Of a DNA stretch of 56,440 nt, positions 8,351 through 17,159 are shown in pieces. A program made the translations under genes and the position numbers. Location: NCBI RefSeq assembly GCF_001429295.1, contig NZ_LMJL01000012.1, positions 813,277-869,716 on the forward strand. Direction: 5' to 3'. Numbering within the stretch: the first letter of the stretch is position 1; each line of letters starts with the position of its first letter. Origin of the DNA: Flavobacterium sp. Root935 (GTDB lineage: Bacteria; Bacteroidota; Bacteroidia; Flavobacteriales; Flavobacteriaceae). The notes below the pieces were generated by a model. The model worked only from the letters and a program-made list of their open reading frames with translations, was not told the origin of the DNA and did not search any database.

Positions 8351-10222
8351 TTAGTTTACTTCATAAATAAATGATTCAGAAGGCTTTATTTTAACTCGTG
8401 CCGAACCTTCACCATTTTTGACTGTAAGGTAAGTTTTGCTTTCGGAATATAATTTATCTACAAGCACATAAGAACCATCTTTTAGATGCCATTTTGAGAT
8501 AACTGTTGAAGGAATTTTTAAGTCAAATTCACTTTCTTTCTCAGAAGAGAAATTAGTAATTACAACCAATTTTTGTTTTTCAGACCAGCGAACATAAGAA
8601 TACAACAAAGCATCATAACCTTCATTATTTTGGCGATTTGCAAATTGAATCTCTTCAAAACTTCCCATCAAAGCGCTGCTGTTAATGGTAAAATTCAATA
8701 ACCGTTTGTAAAAATCACGAAGCTTTTTTTCAGAATCAGAAAGCTGTCCGCCGTCAAATTTTCCGTCGTTCATCCAACGCTGATGATTCGGAACTCCGAT
8801 ATAATCAAAAATAGACGTTCTGGAAGGTTTTCCAAAACCAGCATCTTCATTTCCCGCCTCTCCTACTTCTTGTCCAAAATAAATCATTGTCGGCGAAGTG
8901 CTTATAGTAGCTGAAACAACCATTAATGGCTTTCCTCTTTCTGGAGTTCCTGCAAAATCAGGACTTGCTAAACGCTGTTCATCATGATTATCCAAGAAAT
9001 GAAGCATATGATGTTCGATATCCGACATTCTGTTTTGAATCTCGGTCAATTCATCTGGTGAAGATTTTCCTCGAATAACATCTTTCAATTTATCGTAAGT
9101 CTCTACTTTATCATATAAATAATCCATTTTTCCTAAACGAATGTAATTGCGGTATTCATTAGGGTTATAAACTTCTGCCAGTAAAAATGAATTGGGATTT
9201 TTCATTTTAATGGAAGAGTTCATATAACTCCAAAATTCGTACGGAACCATTTCTGCCATATCATAACGGAAACCATCAACTCCTTTTGCTGTCCAATACA
9301 AGGCAATATCTCTGAATTTCTTCCAAGAATCAGGCACATCTTTATCCTGCCAAAAAGCAAAATGCTCTTTATACGATTTCTGATCAAAACCAGCTGGAAG
9401 CTCAGGAAAATCTTTAGTTCCGTCAGGGCGCACGCCGTAATTTACTTTTACTGTTTCATACCAGTCATTTTGATCTGGTTTAATTTTACGAGATCCGTTT
9501 CCTGTCCATTTAGCCGGATTTTCATCAAACTTTCCATCAATAAGCGGATGTTTTTCTCCATTTAATGGAATATCGCCATCTGGAATTTCAAAATGTTCTT
9601 TTGGAATGTAGTAGAAATTATTATCTCGTTTGTATTCAACATTCACATCATCATCGGCACCAAAATCTTTTACTCCTGCTGGATTCGATTTTCCTTCGTA
9701 TTTACGAGCAATATGATTGGGAACAATATCTATAATTACTTTTAAACCTGCATTATGTGTACGCTTAACCAATGCTTCAAATTCTTCTAAACGCTTCGCT
9801 GGGTTTTCGGACAAATCTGGATTTACATTATAATAATCCTTAACGGCATATGGAGATCCTGCACGTCCCTTAACTACTTCTGGATCATCATTTGATATTC
9901 CGTAAGCTGTATAATCACGTACCAGAGCATGATGCGGAACGCCGGTGTACCAAATATAAGTAACTCCTAAATCTTTTATTTCGTGTAGCGCTTTATCTGT
10001 AAAGTCATTAAACTTTCCAACACCATTTTCTTCTATGGTTCCCCAAGGTTTATTTGTTTTATTTTTATTTCCAAATAGGCGTGTAAAAACTTGATAGACT
10101 ACAACCTTTTTTTCGGCTGCCGTTTCTTCTTTTGCTGTACTCATTTTTAATTCTTGTGTTTTACAAGCCGAAAGTAGTACAGTTAACGTAATTCCTGCTG
10201 TAATTAATCTTTTACTTATCAT
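8351..10222 (-). CDS. GH13 alpha-amylase family lipoprotein
   Basis: This 623-residue protein is a GH13 alpha-glucan-active enzyme. A lipoprotein signal ends in 'LTVLLSAC' with Cys20. The (beta/alpha)8 barrel has all four conserved regions: 'VIIDIVPNH' (region I), 'GFRYDMAEM' with the nucleophile Asp (region II), 'FLLAEVYN' with the acid/base Glu (region III), and 'HFLDNHDEQRLAS' with the transition-state Asp (region IV). Domain B is enlarged, with the 'FYYIPKEHF' and 'GNGSRKIKPDQNDW' segments; a beta-sandwich domain C follows at about 530-623. Its cell-surface or periplasmic location suggests starch or maltodextrin breakdown. No susC/susD neighbours are present, so it is not in a classic Sus locus. 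Confidence 0.95.
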   Translation of the reverse strand: MISKRLITAGITLTVLLSACKTQELKMSTAKEETAAEKKVVVYQVFTRLFGNKNKTNKPWGTIEENGVGKFNDFTDKALHEIKDLGVTYIWYTGVPHHALVRDYTAYGISNDDPEVVKGRAGSPYAVKDYYNVNPDLSENPAKRLEEFEALVKRTHNAGLKVIIDIVPNHIARKYEGKSNPAGVKDFGADDDVNVEYKRDNNFYYIPKEHFEIPDGDIPLNGEKHPLIDGKFDENPAKWTGNGSRKIKPDQNDWYETVKVNYGVRPDGTKDFPELPAGFDQKSYKEHFAFWQDKDVPDSWKKFRDIALYWTAKGVDGFRYDMAEMVPYEFWSYMNSSIKMKNPNSFLLAEVYNPNEYRNYIRLGKMDYLYDKVETYDKLKDVIRGKSSPDELTEIQNRMSDIEHHMLHFLDNHDEQRLASPDFAGTPERGKPLMVVSATISTSPTMIYFGQEVGEAGNEDAGFGKPSRTSIFDYIGVPNHQRWMNDGKFDGGQLSDSEKKLRDFYKRLLNFTINSSALMGSFEEIQFANRQNNEGYDALLYSYVRWSEKQKLVVITNFSSEKESEFDLKIPSTVISKWHLKDGSYVLVDKLYSESKTYLTVKNGEGSARVKIKPSESFIYEVN

Positions 10223-10492
10223 ATAATTGCTGTGCTAACTAAATATAGTCTTTAAATTTTAAAGCTCCTCAATAGAACGCATTAAAAACTATTTTCTAAA
10301 TGTAACTCATTTTTTAAAATTCAGAACCAACTCTTTTTAATTTGCATCATTTTGAAGTTGAAATAGCGCAACTACAACGTGAGAGTTGTATGTTTTGTTG
10401 AAAAAATAAATGAAGCAGAATTTGTCATTTGAAGTGTTGATGACTTATTATAAATTAATCCTAATAACAGTCATAGGTTGTAACCTTTTTTA

Positions 10493-10500
10493 TAAATTTG
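10493..10500 (+). promoter_or_regulatory. Putative promoter (-7 box) of the OstA-like gene
   Basis: TAAATTTG is an exact TAnnTTTG match ending 16 bases before the TTG start at 10517, giving a very short leader. No good -33 TTTG is seen. The rest of 10223-10516, between divergent genes, shows no other feature. Confidence 0.5.
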
Positions 10501-10516
10501 ACAAAAATTTAATCAG

Positions 10517-12181
10517 TTGAAGAAATCACTATTTTTCATATTTATTTGTCTGTCTTTTTTAAGCGTTCAATTTACTTTCGCGCAAGCAAAAAAAACTGCT
10601 AAGGCTCCAAAAACTATCGTTATTGAGAACGCTGATTTTTCTGATGTCGATCAGGTCAATGTTCCAGATGCGCTTTTACTAACAGGAAATGTAAAAGTAA
10701 ATCATGACGGCGTTGTATTAACTTGTAATAAAGCCTATTTTTTTCAAAAAGAGAATTATTTAAAAGCTTTTGGAAATGTACAATTAGTACAGGGTGATAC
10801 TTTATTTTTAAACAGTAAATATGCAGAATACAGCGGTAATGAAAAAAAAGCTTTTGCAACAGGAAATGCCGTCTTGACTTCACCAGATGCGACTTTGCAG
10901 ACGGATACCATTAATTTTGACAGAAATATTCAAGAGGTTTTTTATAATACTAAAGGAACAATTGTAAACAAAGACAATACTTTGGTCAGTAAGTCTGGAA
11001 GATATTATGTGGAACAAAAGAAATTTCAGTTTTTAACGGAAGTTACTATTACAAATCCAAAATATGTAATCAAATCGAATCATTTGGATTATTACAGTAA
11101 TTCTGGCCATACTTATCTTTTTGGCCCTTCAACAATTACGAGTAAAGCTAATTACATTTATACCGAAAAAGGATTTTACGATACGAAGAAAAACCTAGCT
11201 CATTTTCTGAGGAAATCCTATATTAAATATGACGATAGGCGTATAGAAGGAGATAGTTTATTTTATAATCGAAATACCGAATTTGCATCGGCAACTCGAA
11301 ATGTAAAAATCACAGATTCTATAAATAAAGGAATTGTAAAAGGACATTATGCCGAACTTTACAAACTGAAAGATTCCATGTTTGTTACAAAAAGAGCCGT
11401 TGCAATCAATTTGGTTGAAAATGATTCCGTTTATATTCACGGACAAAAGCTACTGGTTACAGGAAAGGAAGGCGAAAGAATTTTAAGAGCTTTTAAAAAT
11501 GTTCGTTTCTATAAAATAGATATGAGCGGAAAATGTGATTCTATACATTCTGACTCTAAAAGTGCTCTGACGAAGTTAATTGGAAATCCGATTTTATGGA
11601 ACGGAGAAAGCCAAATCACAGGAGATGTGATGCATTTGATCGGCGATAATAAAACACGAAAAATAGATTCGTTAAAAGTTCTCAATAATACTTTTCTAAT
11701 CTCCAAGGATACGCTCGGAACGGGCTATAACCAAGTAAAAGGACTCAATTTATTTGGAAAATTCAGGGATGGAAAACTGCATGATGTAGATGTCGTCAAG
11801 AATACCGAAGTTATTTATTTTATGCGGAATGATGCCAATGAATTGATTGGAATTAATAAAAATGTCAGCAGTAAAATCAATTTGATTTTAGAGAATAATG
11901 CTGTTGAAACTATTACTTTTTACAATAAAGTTGACGGCGATATTTTCCCTGAAGATGAACTTCCTGAAAACGCCCGAAAACTCCGAGGTATGGTTTGGCG
12001 AGGCGACGAAAGGATAAAATCTAAGGATGATATTTTCACCGCAGAAGATAATGAAATGAACGATAAACTGATTAAAGAAGGAAAAGACGAAGAAGAGAAA
12101 GGAAAAGATACTCCAATGAAAGTGCGAAAAGAAACTTTGAATTACGATAAGAAAAAGCCTGCGGTTAAGAGCAGTAAGTAA
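10517..12181 (+). CDS. OstA-like protein (LPS-transport OstA_2 domain)
   Basis: This 554-residue protein has a signal peptide ('KKSLFFIFICLSFLSVQFTFAQ', cleaved near residue 22). Repeated short beta-strand motifs of the LptA/LptD-N OstA jellyroll follow: 'LLLTGNVKVNHDGVVLTCNKAYF', 'NYLKAFGNVQLVQGDTLFLNS', 'KAFATGNAVLTSPDATLQTDTINF'. OstA proteins bridge lipopolysaccharide across the periplasm. At 554 residues it is too long for LptA, and it lacks the C-terminal LptD barrel. The C-terminus is highly charged (Lys/Glu-rich, about 515-554). The start is TTG, since no ATG lies near and the signal peptide begins there. It may act as the flavobacterial LptA-like bridge; that is inference. Confidence 0.85.
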   Translation: MKKSLFFIFICLSFLSVQFTFAQAKKTAKAPKTIVIENADFSDVDQVNVPDALLLTGNVKVNHDGVVLTCNKAYFFQKENYLKAFGNVQLVQGDTLFLNSKYAEYSGNEKKAFATGNAVLTSPDATLQTDTINFDRNIQEVFYNTKGTIVNKDNTLVSKSGRYYVEQKKFQFLTEVTITNPKYVIKSNHLDYYSNSGHTYLFGPSTITSKANYIYTEKGFYDTKKNLAHFLRKSYIKYDDRRIEGDSLFYNRNTEFASATRNVKITDSINKGIVKGHYAELYKLKDSMFVTKRAVAINLVENDSVYIHGQKLLVTGKEGERILRAFKNVRFYKIDMSGKCDSIHSDSKSALTKLIGNPILWNGESQITGDVMHLIGDNKTRKIDSLKVLNNTFLISKDTLGTGYNQVKGLNLFGKFRDGKLHDVDVVKNTEVIYFMRNDANELIGINKNVSSKINLILENNAVETITFYNKVDGDIFPEDELPENARKLRGMVWRGDERIKSKDDIFTAEDNEMNDKLIKEGKDEEEKGKDTPMKVRKETLNYDKKKPAVKSSK

Positions 12182-12239
12182 GCGGTCAGTATTCAGTCGC
12201 AGTTTTCAGTATCACTCACTGTTTAGAGTTCTTTGCGAT

Positions 12240-12460
12240 TTTTTAGTCGTAGTAAGAGTTTGCAGTACTTTACGAATTATTATTTTCTAAAAGTTAACCT
12301 AAGCGTAAAGTTAAAAAACCTTTGCAACTCTGAACCTTAAAAAAGTTTTTAGTCGCAGTAGCAGTTTACAGTCTTTTGCGAATTATGAACTCACAAAAGT
12401 TAACCTAAGCGTAAAGTTAGAAAACCTTAGAACCTCAGTACCTTTGCTACTTTGAAACTT
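12240..12460 (+). repeat. Imperfect tandem duplication, 106-base period
   Basis: Two adjacent copies start with TTTTTAGTCG and contain CGAATTAT and a shared 20-base core beginning AAAGTTAACC. The AGTCG words at 12245 and 12351 and the AAGTTAACCT words ending at 12300 and 12406 both give a period of 106 bases. It fills most of the 312-base gap before the aminotransferase. Related words ('agtcgcagttttcag', 'ctttgaacctt') recur at about 37975-38045, before thrA. I see no gene here. Confidence 0.8.
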
Positions 12461-12493
12461 AGAAAACCTTTGCAACTTTGAACCTTAAAAAAA

Positions 12494-13687
12494 ATGAATC
12501 CAGATTTTATAAAATACCAGGCACAAACTTCTCCTTACCCATTAGGAATGGAAGTTTCGCACGCCATCGGATCTTACATATACGACACCAACGATAAAAA
12601 ATATTTAGATTTTGTAGCCGGCGTTTCGGCTTGTACTTTAGGACATCAACATCCGAGAGTTAATCAAGCTATCAAAGATCAATTGGATAAATATTCGCAT
12701 GTAATGGTTTATGGAGAATATTCGCAAAGCCCTGCAGTTCAATATTGCAAACTAATGGCTTCTCTCCTACCAGAATCTTTAAATAAAACCTATTTAGTCA
12801 ATTCTGGAACAGAAGCAATAGAAGGCGCTTTAAAATTGGCCAAAAGAACCACAGGACGCAGTCAGCTTATTTCTTGTAATAATGCTTATCATGGTAACAC
12901 AATGGGTTCTATGAGTGTTATGGGATTTGAAGAACGCAAACAGGCTTTCAGACCTCTGCTTCCAGATGTTGATTTTATCACTTTTAATAACGAAGAAGAT
13001 TTACAAAAAATAACAACCCGAACTGCCGCAATTCTTTTAGAAACTATTCAAGGAGGCGCAGGATTTATTCAGCCGGAAAACAATTTTCTGCAAAAAGTCC
13101 GAAATCGCTGCGATGAGGTTGGAGCTTTGATGATAGTAGATGAAATCCAGCCAGGTTTTGGGAGAACTGGTAAACTATTTGGTTTTCAGAATTATGACGT
13201 TGTTCCTGATATTGTTGTCATGGGTAAAGGTATGGGCGGCGGAATGCCGGTTGGTGCTTTTACTGCTTCTGCAGAAAGAATGGATCTTCTTACCGAAAAT
13301 CCAAAATTAGGGCATATAACCACTTTTGGAGGCCACCCTGTCATTGCGTCAGCTTGTTTGGCTACTTTGCAGGAATTAACTGAAACAAATTTAATGGCAG
13401 AAACACTGGAGAAGGAAAAACTCTTCAGATCGCTTTTGGTACATCCTTTGATAACAGAAGTTAGAGGAAAAGGATTAATGCTGGCTGCAATGACAGAATC
13501 GGCAGAAATTACCAACGAAGTCATTTTAAGCTGTCAAGACAAAGGTCTTATATTATTCTGGCTTTTGTTTGAAGGATGTGCTATAAGAATTACACCTCCT
13601 TTGACCATCTCAGAAGATGAAATTAAAGAAGGCTGTGCAATTATTTTAGAAGTTATGGATGAAGTAATGAAAAAGAATAACAAATAA
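12494..13687 (+). CDS. Class III pyridoxal-phosphate aminotransferase (acetylornithine aminotransferase-like)
   Basis: This 397-residue cytoplasmic enzyme belongs to the class III (fold type I) omega-aminotransferases. The cofactor sites are visible: 'VNSGTEAIEGALKLAK' (about 102-117, phosphate binding), 'AYHGNTMGSMSVMG', Asp216 in 'IVDEIQPGFGRTG' (ring nitrogen) and the Schiff-base Lys245 in 'VVMGKGMGGGMPVGAF'. It resembles acetylornithine, succinylornithine and ornithine aminotransferases, but no arginine genes lie nearby and its substrate cannot be fixed. It stands alone between an OstA-like gene and a TPR gene. The ATG follows a repeat-rich leader ending in 'gaaccttaaaaaaaatg'. Confidence 0.88.
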   Translation: MNPDFIKYQAQTSPYPLGMEVSHAIGSYIYDTNDKKYLDFVAGVSACTLGHQHPRVNQAIKDQLDKYSHVMVYGEYSQSPAVQYCKLMASLLPESLNKTYLVNSGTEAIEGALKLAKRTTGRSQLISCNNAYHGNTMGSMSVMGFEERKQAFRPLLPDVDFITFNNEEDLQKITTRTAAILLETIQGGAGFIQPENNFLQKVRNRCDEVGALMIVDEIQPGFGRTGKLFGFQNYDVVPDIVVMGKGMGGGMPVGAFTASAERMDLLTENPKLGHITTFGGHPVIASACLATLQELTETNLMAETLEKEKLFRSLLVHPLITEVRGKGLMLAAMTESAEITNEVILSCQDKGLILFWLLFEGCAIRITPPLTISEDEIKEGCAIILEVMDEVMKKNNK

Positions 13688-13861
13688 AAAACGCACTTCT
13701 TTTAACTACTTAAGAAACATTAAGTTATATTTAATTCGATTAGATTAAAGTAAAAACTTTCCAGCATTAATTAAAAAAAGAATAAAACCGAAGTTAATCC
13801 CTTAATATAAAAGGAGATTTCTTCCCAAAATAAAATAAAAAACGCTATATATTGTTAATTA

Positions 13862-13879
13862 AATTGTTCAAAACAATTA
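13862..13879. repeat. Small inverted repeat upstream of the TPR gene
   Basis: AATTGTT and AACAATT pair perfectly across a 3-base loop, about 70 bases before the TPR start. It has no T tract of note, so it may be a regulator site or chance. The rest of 13688-13948 shows nothing else except a -7-like TAAATTTA at 13913-13920. Confidence 0.3.
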
Positions 13880-13948
13880 ATTCTCTTTCCTTACAACAAT
13901 TATATGGTTGCCTAAATTTATAACAGGCTAATTTCAAAAATACGAAGT

Positions 13949-15343
13949 ATGCAATTAAGCAACGAAGAAGAAGATTATAACCTATCCCTATCCAAATTTG
14001 AGTCGATGTTAAAAACTAACAAAGTACTCTTTTTTGATTCTGAAGAATTTGAAGAAATAATTCTTCATTATTTAGATATAGGCAAGGCTAATTTAGCAAA
14101 AAAGGCCTTGAAACTTGCATTAGACCAACATCCTAAATCTACAGGCTTAAAATTAGTACAAGTAGAAATGCTGGTTTATGATGATAAACTCGACATTGCT
14201 GAAAAGCTTTTGAATGAGTTGTATGCAATTGAACCCAACAACGAGGAAATCTATATCCAAAAAGCCAATATCTGTTCTAAAAGAGATCAGCACGAAAAAG
14301 CGGTTGAACTGTTAAAAATCGCACTGCAGTACACTGATGACTATGCGGATGTGTATAACTTGATTGGAATGGAGTATCTCTTTATGGATAACCTTGAAAT
14401 GGCAAAAGAGAGTTTTATCAAATGTCTTGAAGAAGACTTAGAAGACCAATCTGCTCTTTATAACGTGGTATATTGTTTTGAATTTTTAGATCAAAATCAA
14501 GAAGCTATTGCTTATTTAAATGATTACATTAACAAAAATCCTTACAGCGAAATTGCCTGGCATCAGCTTGGGCGTCTTCATTATGGCGTTAAAGAGTATG
14601 AAAATGCCATTCGTGCATTTGATTATGCAACGCTGATTGATGATGAGTTTTTGGGCGCTTTCATGGAAAAAGCAAAAGCTTACGAACGTCTGAAAAAATA
14701 CAATGATGCAATTGAGAGTTATAACAGAACTATCGAGCTGGACGATGCAACATCTTATGCCCTGCTTCGAATTGGTAAATGTTATGAAAAACTTGGAAAT
14801 TTAGCGAAAGCGATTCAATACTATAACCAAACGGTTCACGAAGATCCGTTATTGGATAAAGGATGGATTGCGATTACTGATTTTCATCTCCGCCAGAAAA
14901 ACTATCAAAAAGCATTGTTTTTTGTGAATAAAGCTTTGGCAATTGACAATCAAAATCGTTTGTACTGGAAAAGATATGCGACTATCAATAAACACATGAA
15001 TTTCTTTGAAGAAGCCGAATTTGGTTTTAGAAAAGCAGTTGAGTTTGGAGATTACGCATTAGACACTTGGTTGTATTGGGTTGATATTCTTCAGTTTTTA
15101 GGAGAATTTGAAAGCGCTATTCAGACTTTATTACAAGCTTCAGAATATTTCCCTGAAGAAAATGAAATCGAATATCGTTTAGCCGGATTATACTTTATGA
15201 TTCAGGATAACACAAAAGCTAAATTTCATTTAAGCAATGGTTTACGTCTAAATTTTGACAACTATATCTTAATTGAAGACTTGTTTCCAGTGGTATGGGC
15301 AAAGAAAACAGTAAAAAATTATATAGAAAAACATCGTAAATAA
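13949..15343 (+). CDS. Tetratricopeptide repeat protein
   Basis: The 464-residue protein is almost entirely TPR helices, with about ten repeats. Examples are 'EIYIQKANICSKRDQHEKAVELLKIAL' (about residues 111-137), 'ADVYNLIGMEYLFMDNLEMAKESF' and 'SYALLRIGKCYEKLGNLAKAIQYYNQTV'. There is no signal peptide, so it is expected in the cytoplasm as a protein-binding scaffold. The ORF ends 2 bases before aroE, so the two are almost certainly co-transcribed and perhaps translationally coupled. The client protein is unknown. A link with shikimate metabolism is not implied by TPR content alone. Confidence 0.9.
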   Translation: MQLSNEEEDYNLSLSKFESMLKTNKVLFFDSEEFEEIILHYLDIGKANLAKKALKLALDQHPKSTGLKLVQVEMLVYDDKLDIAEKLLNELYAIEPNNEEIYIQKANICSKRDQHEKAVELLKIALQYTDDYADVYNLIGMEYLFMDNLEMAKESFIKCLEEDLEDQSALYNVVYCFEFLDQNQEAIAYLNDYINKNPYSEIAWHQLGRLHYGVKEYENAIRAFDYATLIDDEFLGAFMEKAKAYERLKKYNDAIESYNRTIELDDATSYALLRIGKCYEKLGNLAKAIQYYNQTVHEDPLLDKGWIAITDFHLRQKNYQKALFFVNKALAIDNQNRLYWKRYATINKHMNFFEEAEFGFRKAVEFGDYALDTWLYWVDILQFLGEFESAIQTLLQASEYFPEENEIEYRLAGLYFMIQDNTKAKFHLSNGLRLNFDNYILIEDLFPVVWAKKTVKNYIEKHRK

Positions 15344-15345
15344 TA

Positions 15346-16098
15346 ATGGTTGATATTTTATTAAGAAGACGTTTTGGATTATTGGGCCGTAACATCAGCT
15401 ACTCTTTTTCAAAAGGTTACTTTACAGAAAAATTTAATAATGAAGTTTTTGCCGGCAACAGCTACGAAAATTTTGACATTTCTGAAATTAATTACTTTAC
15501 TGAATTGATCAAAAACAATCCAGATTTAAAGGGCTTAAATGTCACTATTCCATATAAAGAACAAGTTATTCCTTTCTTAGATAAACTATCAAAAAAAGCA
15601 TCTTTAATTGGTGCAGTAAATACTATAAAATTTACCAAAAACGGTAAACTAAAAGGATACAATACAGATTATTATGGTTTTAAAAAATCGCTTAAACCAT
15701 TATTAGAACCACATCACAAAAAAGCTTTGATTTTGGGAACTGGCGGGGCTTCTAAAGGTGTGGCGTTTGCTCTTGACGAACTTGACATTCCCTATACTTT
15801 CGTTTCAAGAGAAGCCAAAGAAAACATTATAGATTACGATTTGATCAATGCCACAACATTTGACAATTTTCAAATTATAATCAATTGTACTCCAGTGGGT
15901 ACAAGCCCAAATATTGAAGCTTGTCCAAATCTGCCTTATGAATTCTTTACAGAAAAACATATTGCATACGATCTGATTTACAATCCTGCCGAAACAACTT
16001 TTTTGAAAAAAGCAAAAGAACAAGGAGCTGTTATAAAAAATGGCCACGACATGCTGATATTTCAAGCTGAGAAAGCCTGGAAAATCTGGAACAAATAA
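15346..16098 (+). CDS. aroE: Shikimate dehydrogenase
   Basis: AroE reduces 3-dehydroshikimate to shikimate with NADPH in the aromatic amino acid pathway. This 250-residue protein has the substrate-binding 'NISYSFSKGYFTEKF' (about 15-29, Ser-x-Ser) and 'LNVTIPYKEQV' (about 64-74) with the catalytic Lys of the TxPxK motif, here 'TIPYK'. The NADP-binding 'ALILGTGGASKGVAFAL' is at about 126-142. Asp in 'GYNTDYYGF' (about 105-113) is the partner of the catalytic Lys. The usual length is 270-280, so this is a compact form. It follows the TPR gene by 2 bases. No other aro genes are present. Confidence 0.94.
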   Translation: MVDILLRRRFGLLGRNISYSFSKGYFTEKFNNEVFAGNSYENFDISEINYFTELIKNNPDLKGLNVTIPYKEQVIPFLDKLSKKASLIGAVNTIKFTKNGKLKGYNTDYYGFKKSLKPLLEPHHKKALILGTGGASKGVAFALDELDIPYTFVSREAKENIIDYDLINATTFDNFQIIINCTPVGTSPNIEACPNLPYEFFTEKHIAYDLIYNPAETTFLKKAKEQGAVIKNGHDMLIFQAEKAWKIWNK

Positions 16099-16165
16099 AA
16101 CATAGGATAAAAATAAAATGTTAACGTATTATTTGTAATTTTAAACCACTTATTAACAGGTGGTT

Positions 16166-16912
16166 ATGAATAAAATACAATTACTTAGCATTTTATTTTT
16201 TTTATTTAACAATCTCCTTTCCGCTCAAGAAATCGATACTTTACAAAGTCCTTTTTCTGAGCCTCGTTATCATTATTTTCTCAAAACAATTATTTTATTT
16301 GACGAATATTTAGATACTGATAACGGATCATATAATACCACACAAGTTCGAGTTTTACTGCCAATTGGAAACAAAGCTTGGAATTTGCGTTTTGATCTTC
16401 CGCTAATTTCTGCAAATACCAATTCAATCAACAAGACAGCCATTGGAGATGTAGGTATGGGCGTAAGTTATATTCCATATCTTAAAAATAATAACGGAAT
16501 AGCCCTGCGTACAAGAGTTTATGCCAATACCGCAGCAGACCCGAATTTTGGAACTGGAAAATGGGTGGCTATGCCGGCTGTTATTTTTGGAAAATATTTC
16601 AATCAAAAGAAATTTCTCTGGATTTCGACTTTAGAATATCAAGGTAGTTTTGCTGGACAAAATGAGCGAGATGATATCAGCGTCACACTTTTTGAAAATG
16701 TATTACTTTACTTTTTTGGAAAAAACTGGGTTGCTGCCGATGCTGCTTTTAGATACAATGCTATTCTAGAAGGGTTTCAAAATAATGCTTTTGTTGAATT
16801 CGGCAGAAAGATCACTCCGACAAATTTAGTTTACATACATCCAAGCGCTGGATTTGGCGTTAATCGAACCTATAATTTTGGTATTGAAATGGGAGTATTA
16901 ATCCTTTTTTAA
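16166..16912 (+). CDS. Exported protein, probable beta-barrel, function unknown
   Basis: This 248-residue protein has a signal peptide ('MNKIQLLSILFFLFNNLLSAQ', cleaved after about residue 21). An antiparallel beta-strand pattern follows with aromatic-rich strands, such as 'TTQVRVLLPIGNKAWNLRFDLPLIS', 'IGDVGMGVSYIPYLKNN' and 'NLVYIHPSAGFGVNRTYNFGIEMGVLILF'. A C-terminal Phe is typical of outer membrane barrels. It resembles the broad group of outer-membrane proteins that includes the phenol-degradation meta-pathway family, but I do not recognise a specific one. The ATG at 16166 is preferred over an in-frame GTG at 16160. It is 67 bases after aroE and may share its transcript. Confidence 0.65.
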   Translation: MNKIQLLSILFFLFNNLLSAQEIDTLQSPFSEPRYHYFLKTIILFDEYLDTDNGSYNTTQVRVLLPIGNKAWNLRFDLPLISANTNSINKTAIGDVGMGVSYIPYLKNNNGIALRTRVYANTAADPNFGTGKWVAMPAVIFGKYFNQKKFLWISTLEYQGSFAGQNERDDISVTLFENVLLYFFGKNWVAADAAFRYNAILEGFQNNAFVEFGRKITPTNLVYIHPSAGFGVNRTYNFGIEMGVLILF

Positions 16913-17092
16913 TATCAAAAAGAGAGCAGATACTTTATATATTTGTATTTATAAAAGAAAAACCTAAAAACAATATAAATTTAGAATTTATAGATACTTC
17001 AATAATTCAACAAAAATATATTCAACATTATAGCGAATAAGTCTAAAGAATAAGAATTTCATCGTAAAATACAGCATAAACAAGTGATTTAT

Positions 17093-17123
17093 TTTGTATT
17101 TAGAAACACCTTTACTATCTTTC
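17093..17123 (+). promoter_or_regulatory. Putative promoter of the DUF349 gene
   Basis: TTTG (17093-17096) is followed after 19 bases by TATCTTTC (17116-17123), a one-mismatch TAnnTTTG box. Transcription would start near 17130, downstream of the in-frame TTG at 17094, which supports the ATG at 17160. The rest of 16913-17159 shows no gene. Confidence 0.6.
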
Positions 17124-17159
17124 GCACTGTTAAAAACAAAAACCTTACACATTTTAAAG

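Noticed and set aside
10223..10516. Small gene or RNA in the gap between the amylase and OstA-like genes
   Set aside because: No frame with a plausible start and no stable hairpin was found; only a promoter-like box near the right end.
17094..17159. TTG-initiated extension of the DUF349 protein
   Set aside because: A promoter-like TTTG-N19-TATCTTTC lies at 17093-17123, so the start at 17094 would be untranscribed; ATG 17160 fits better.
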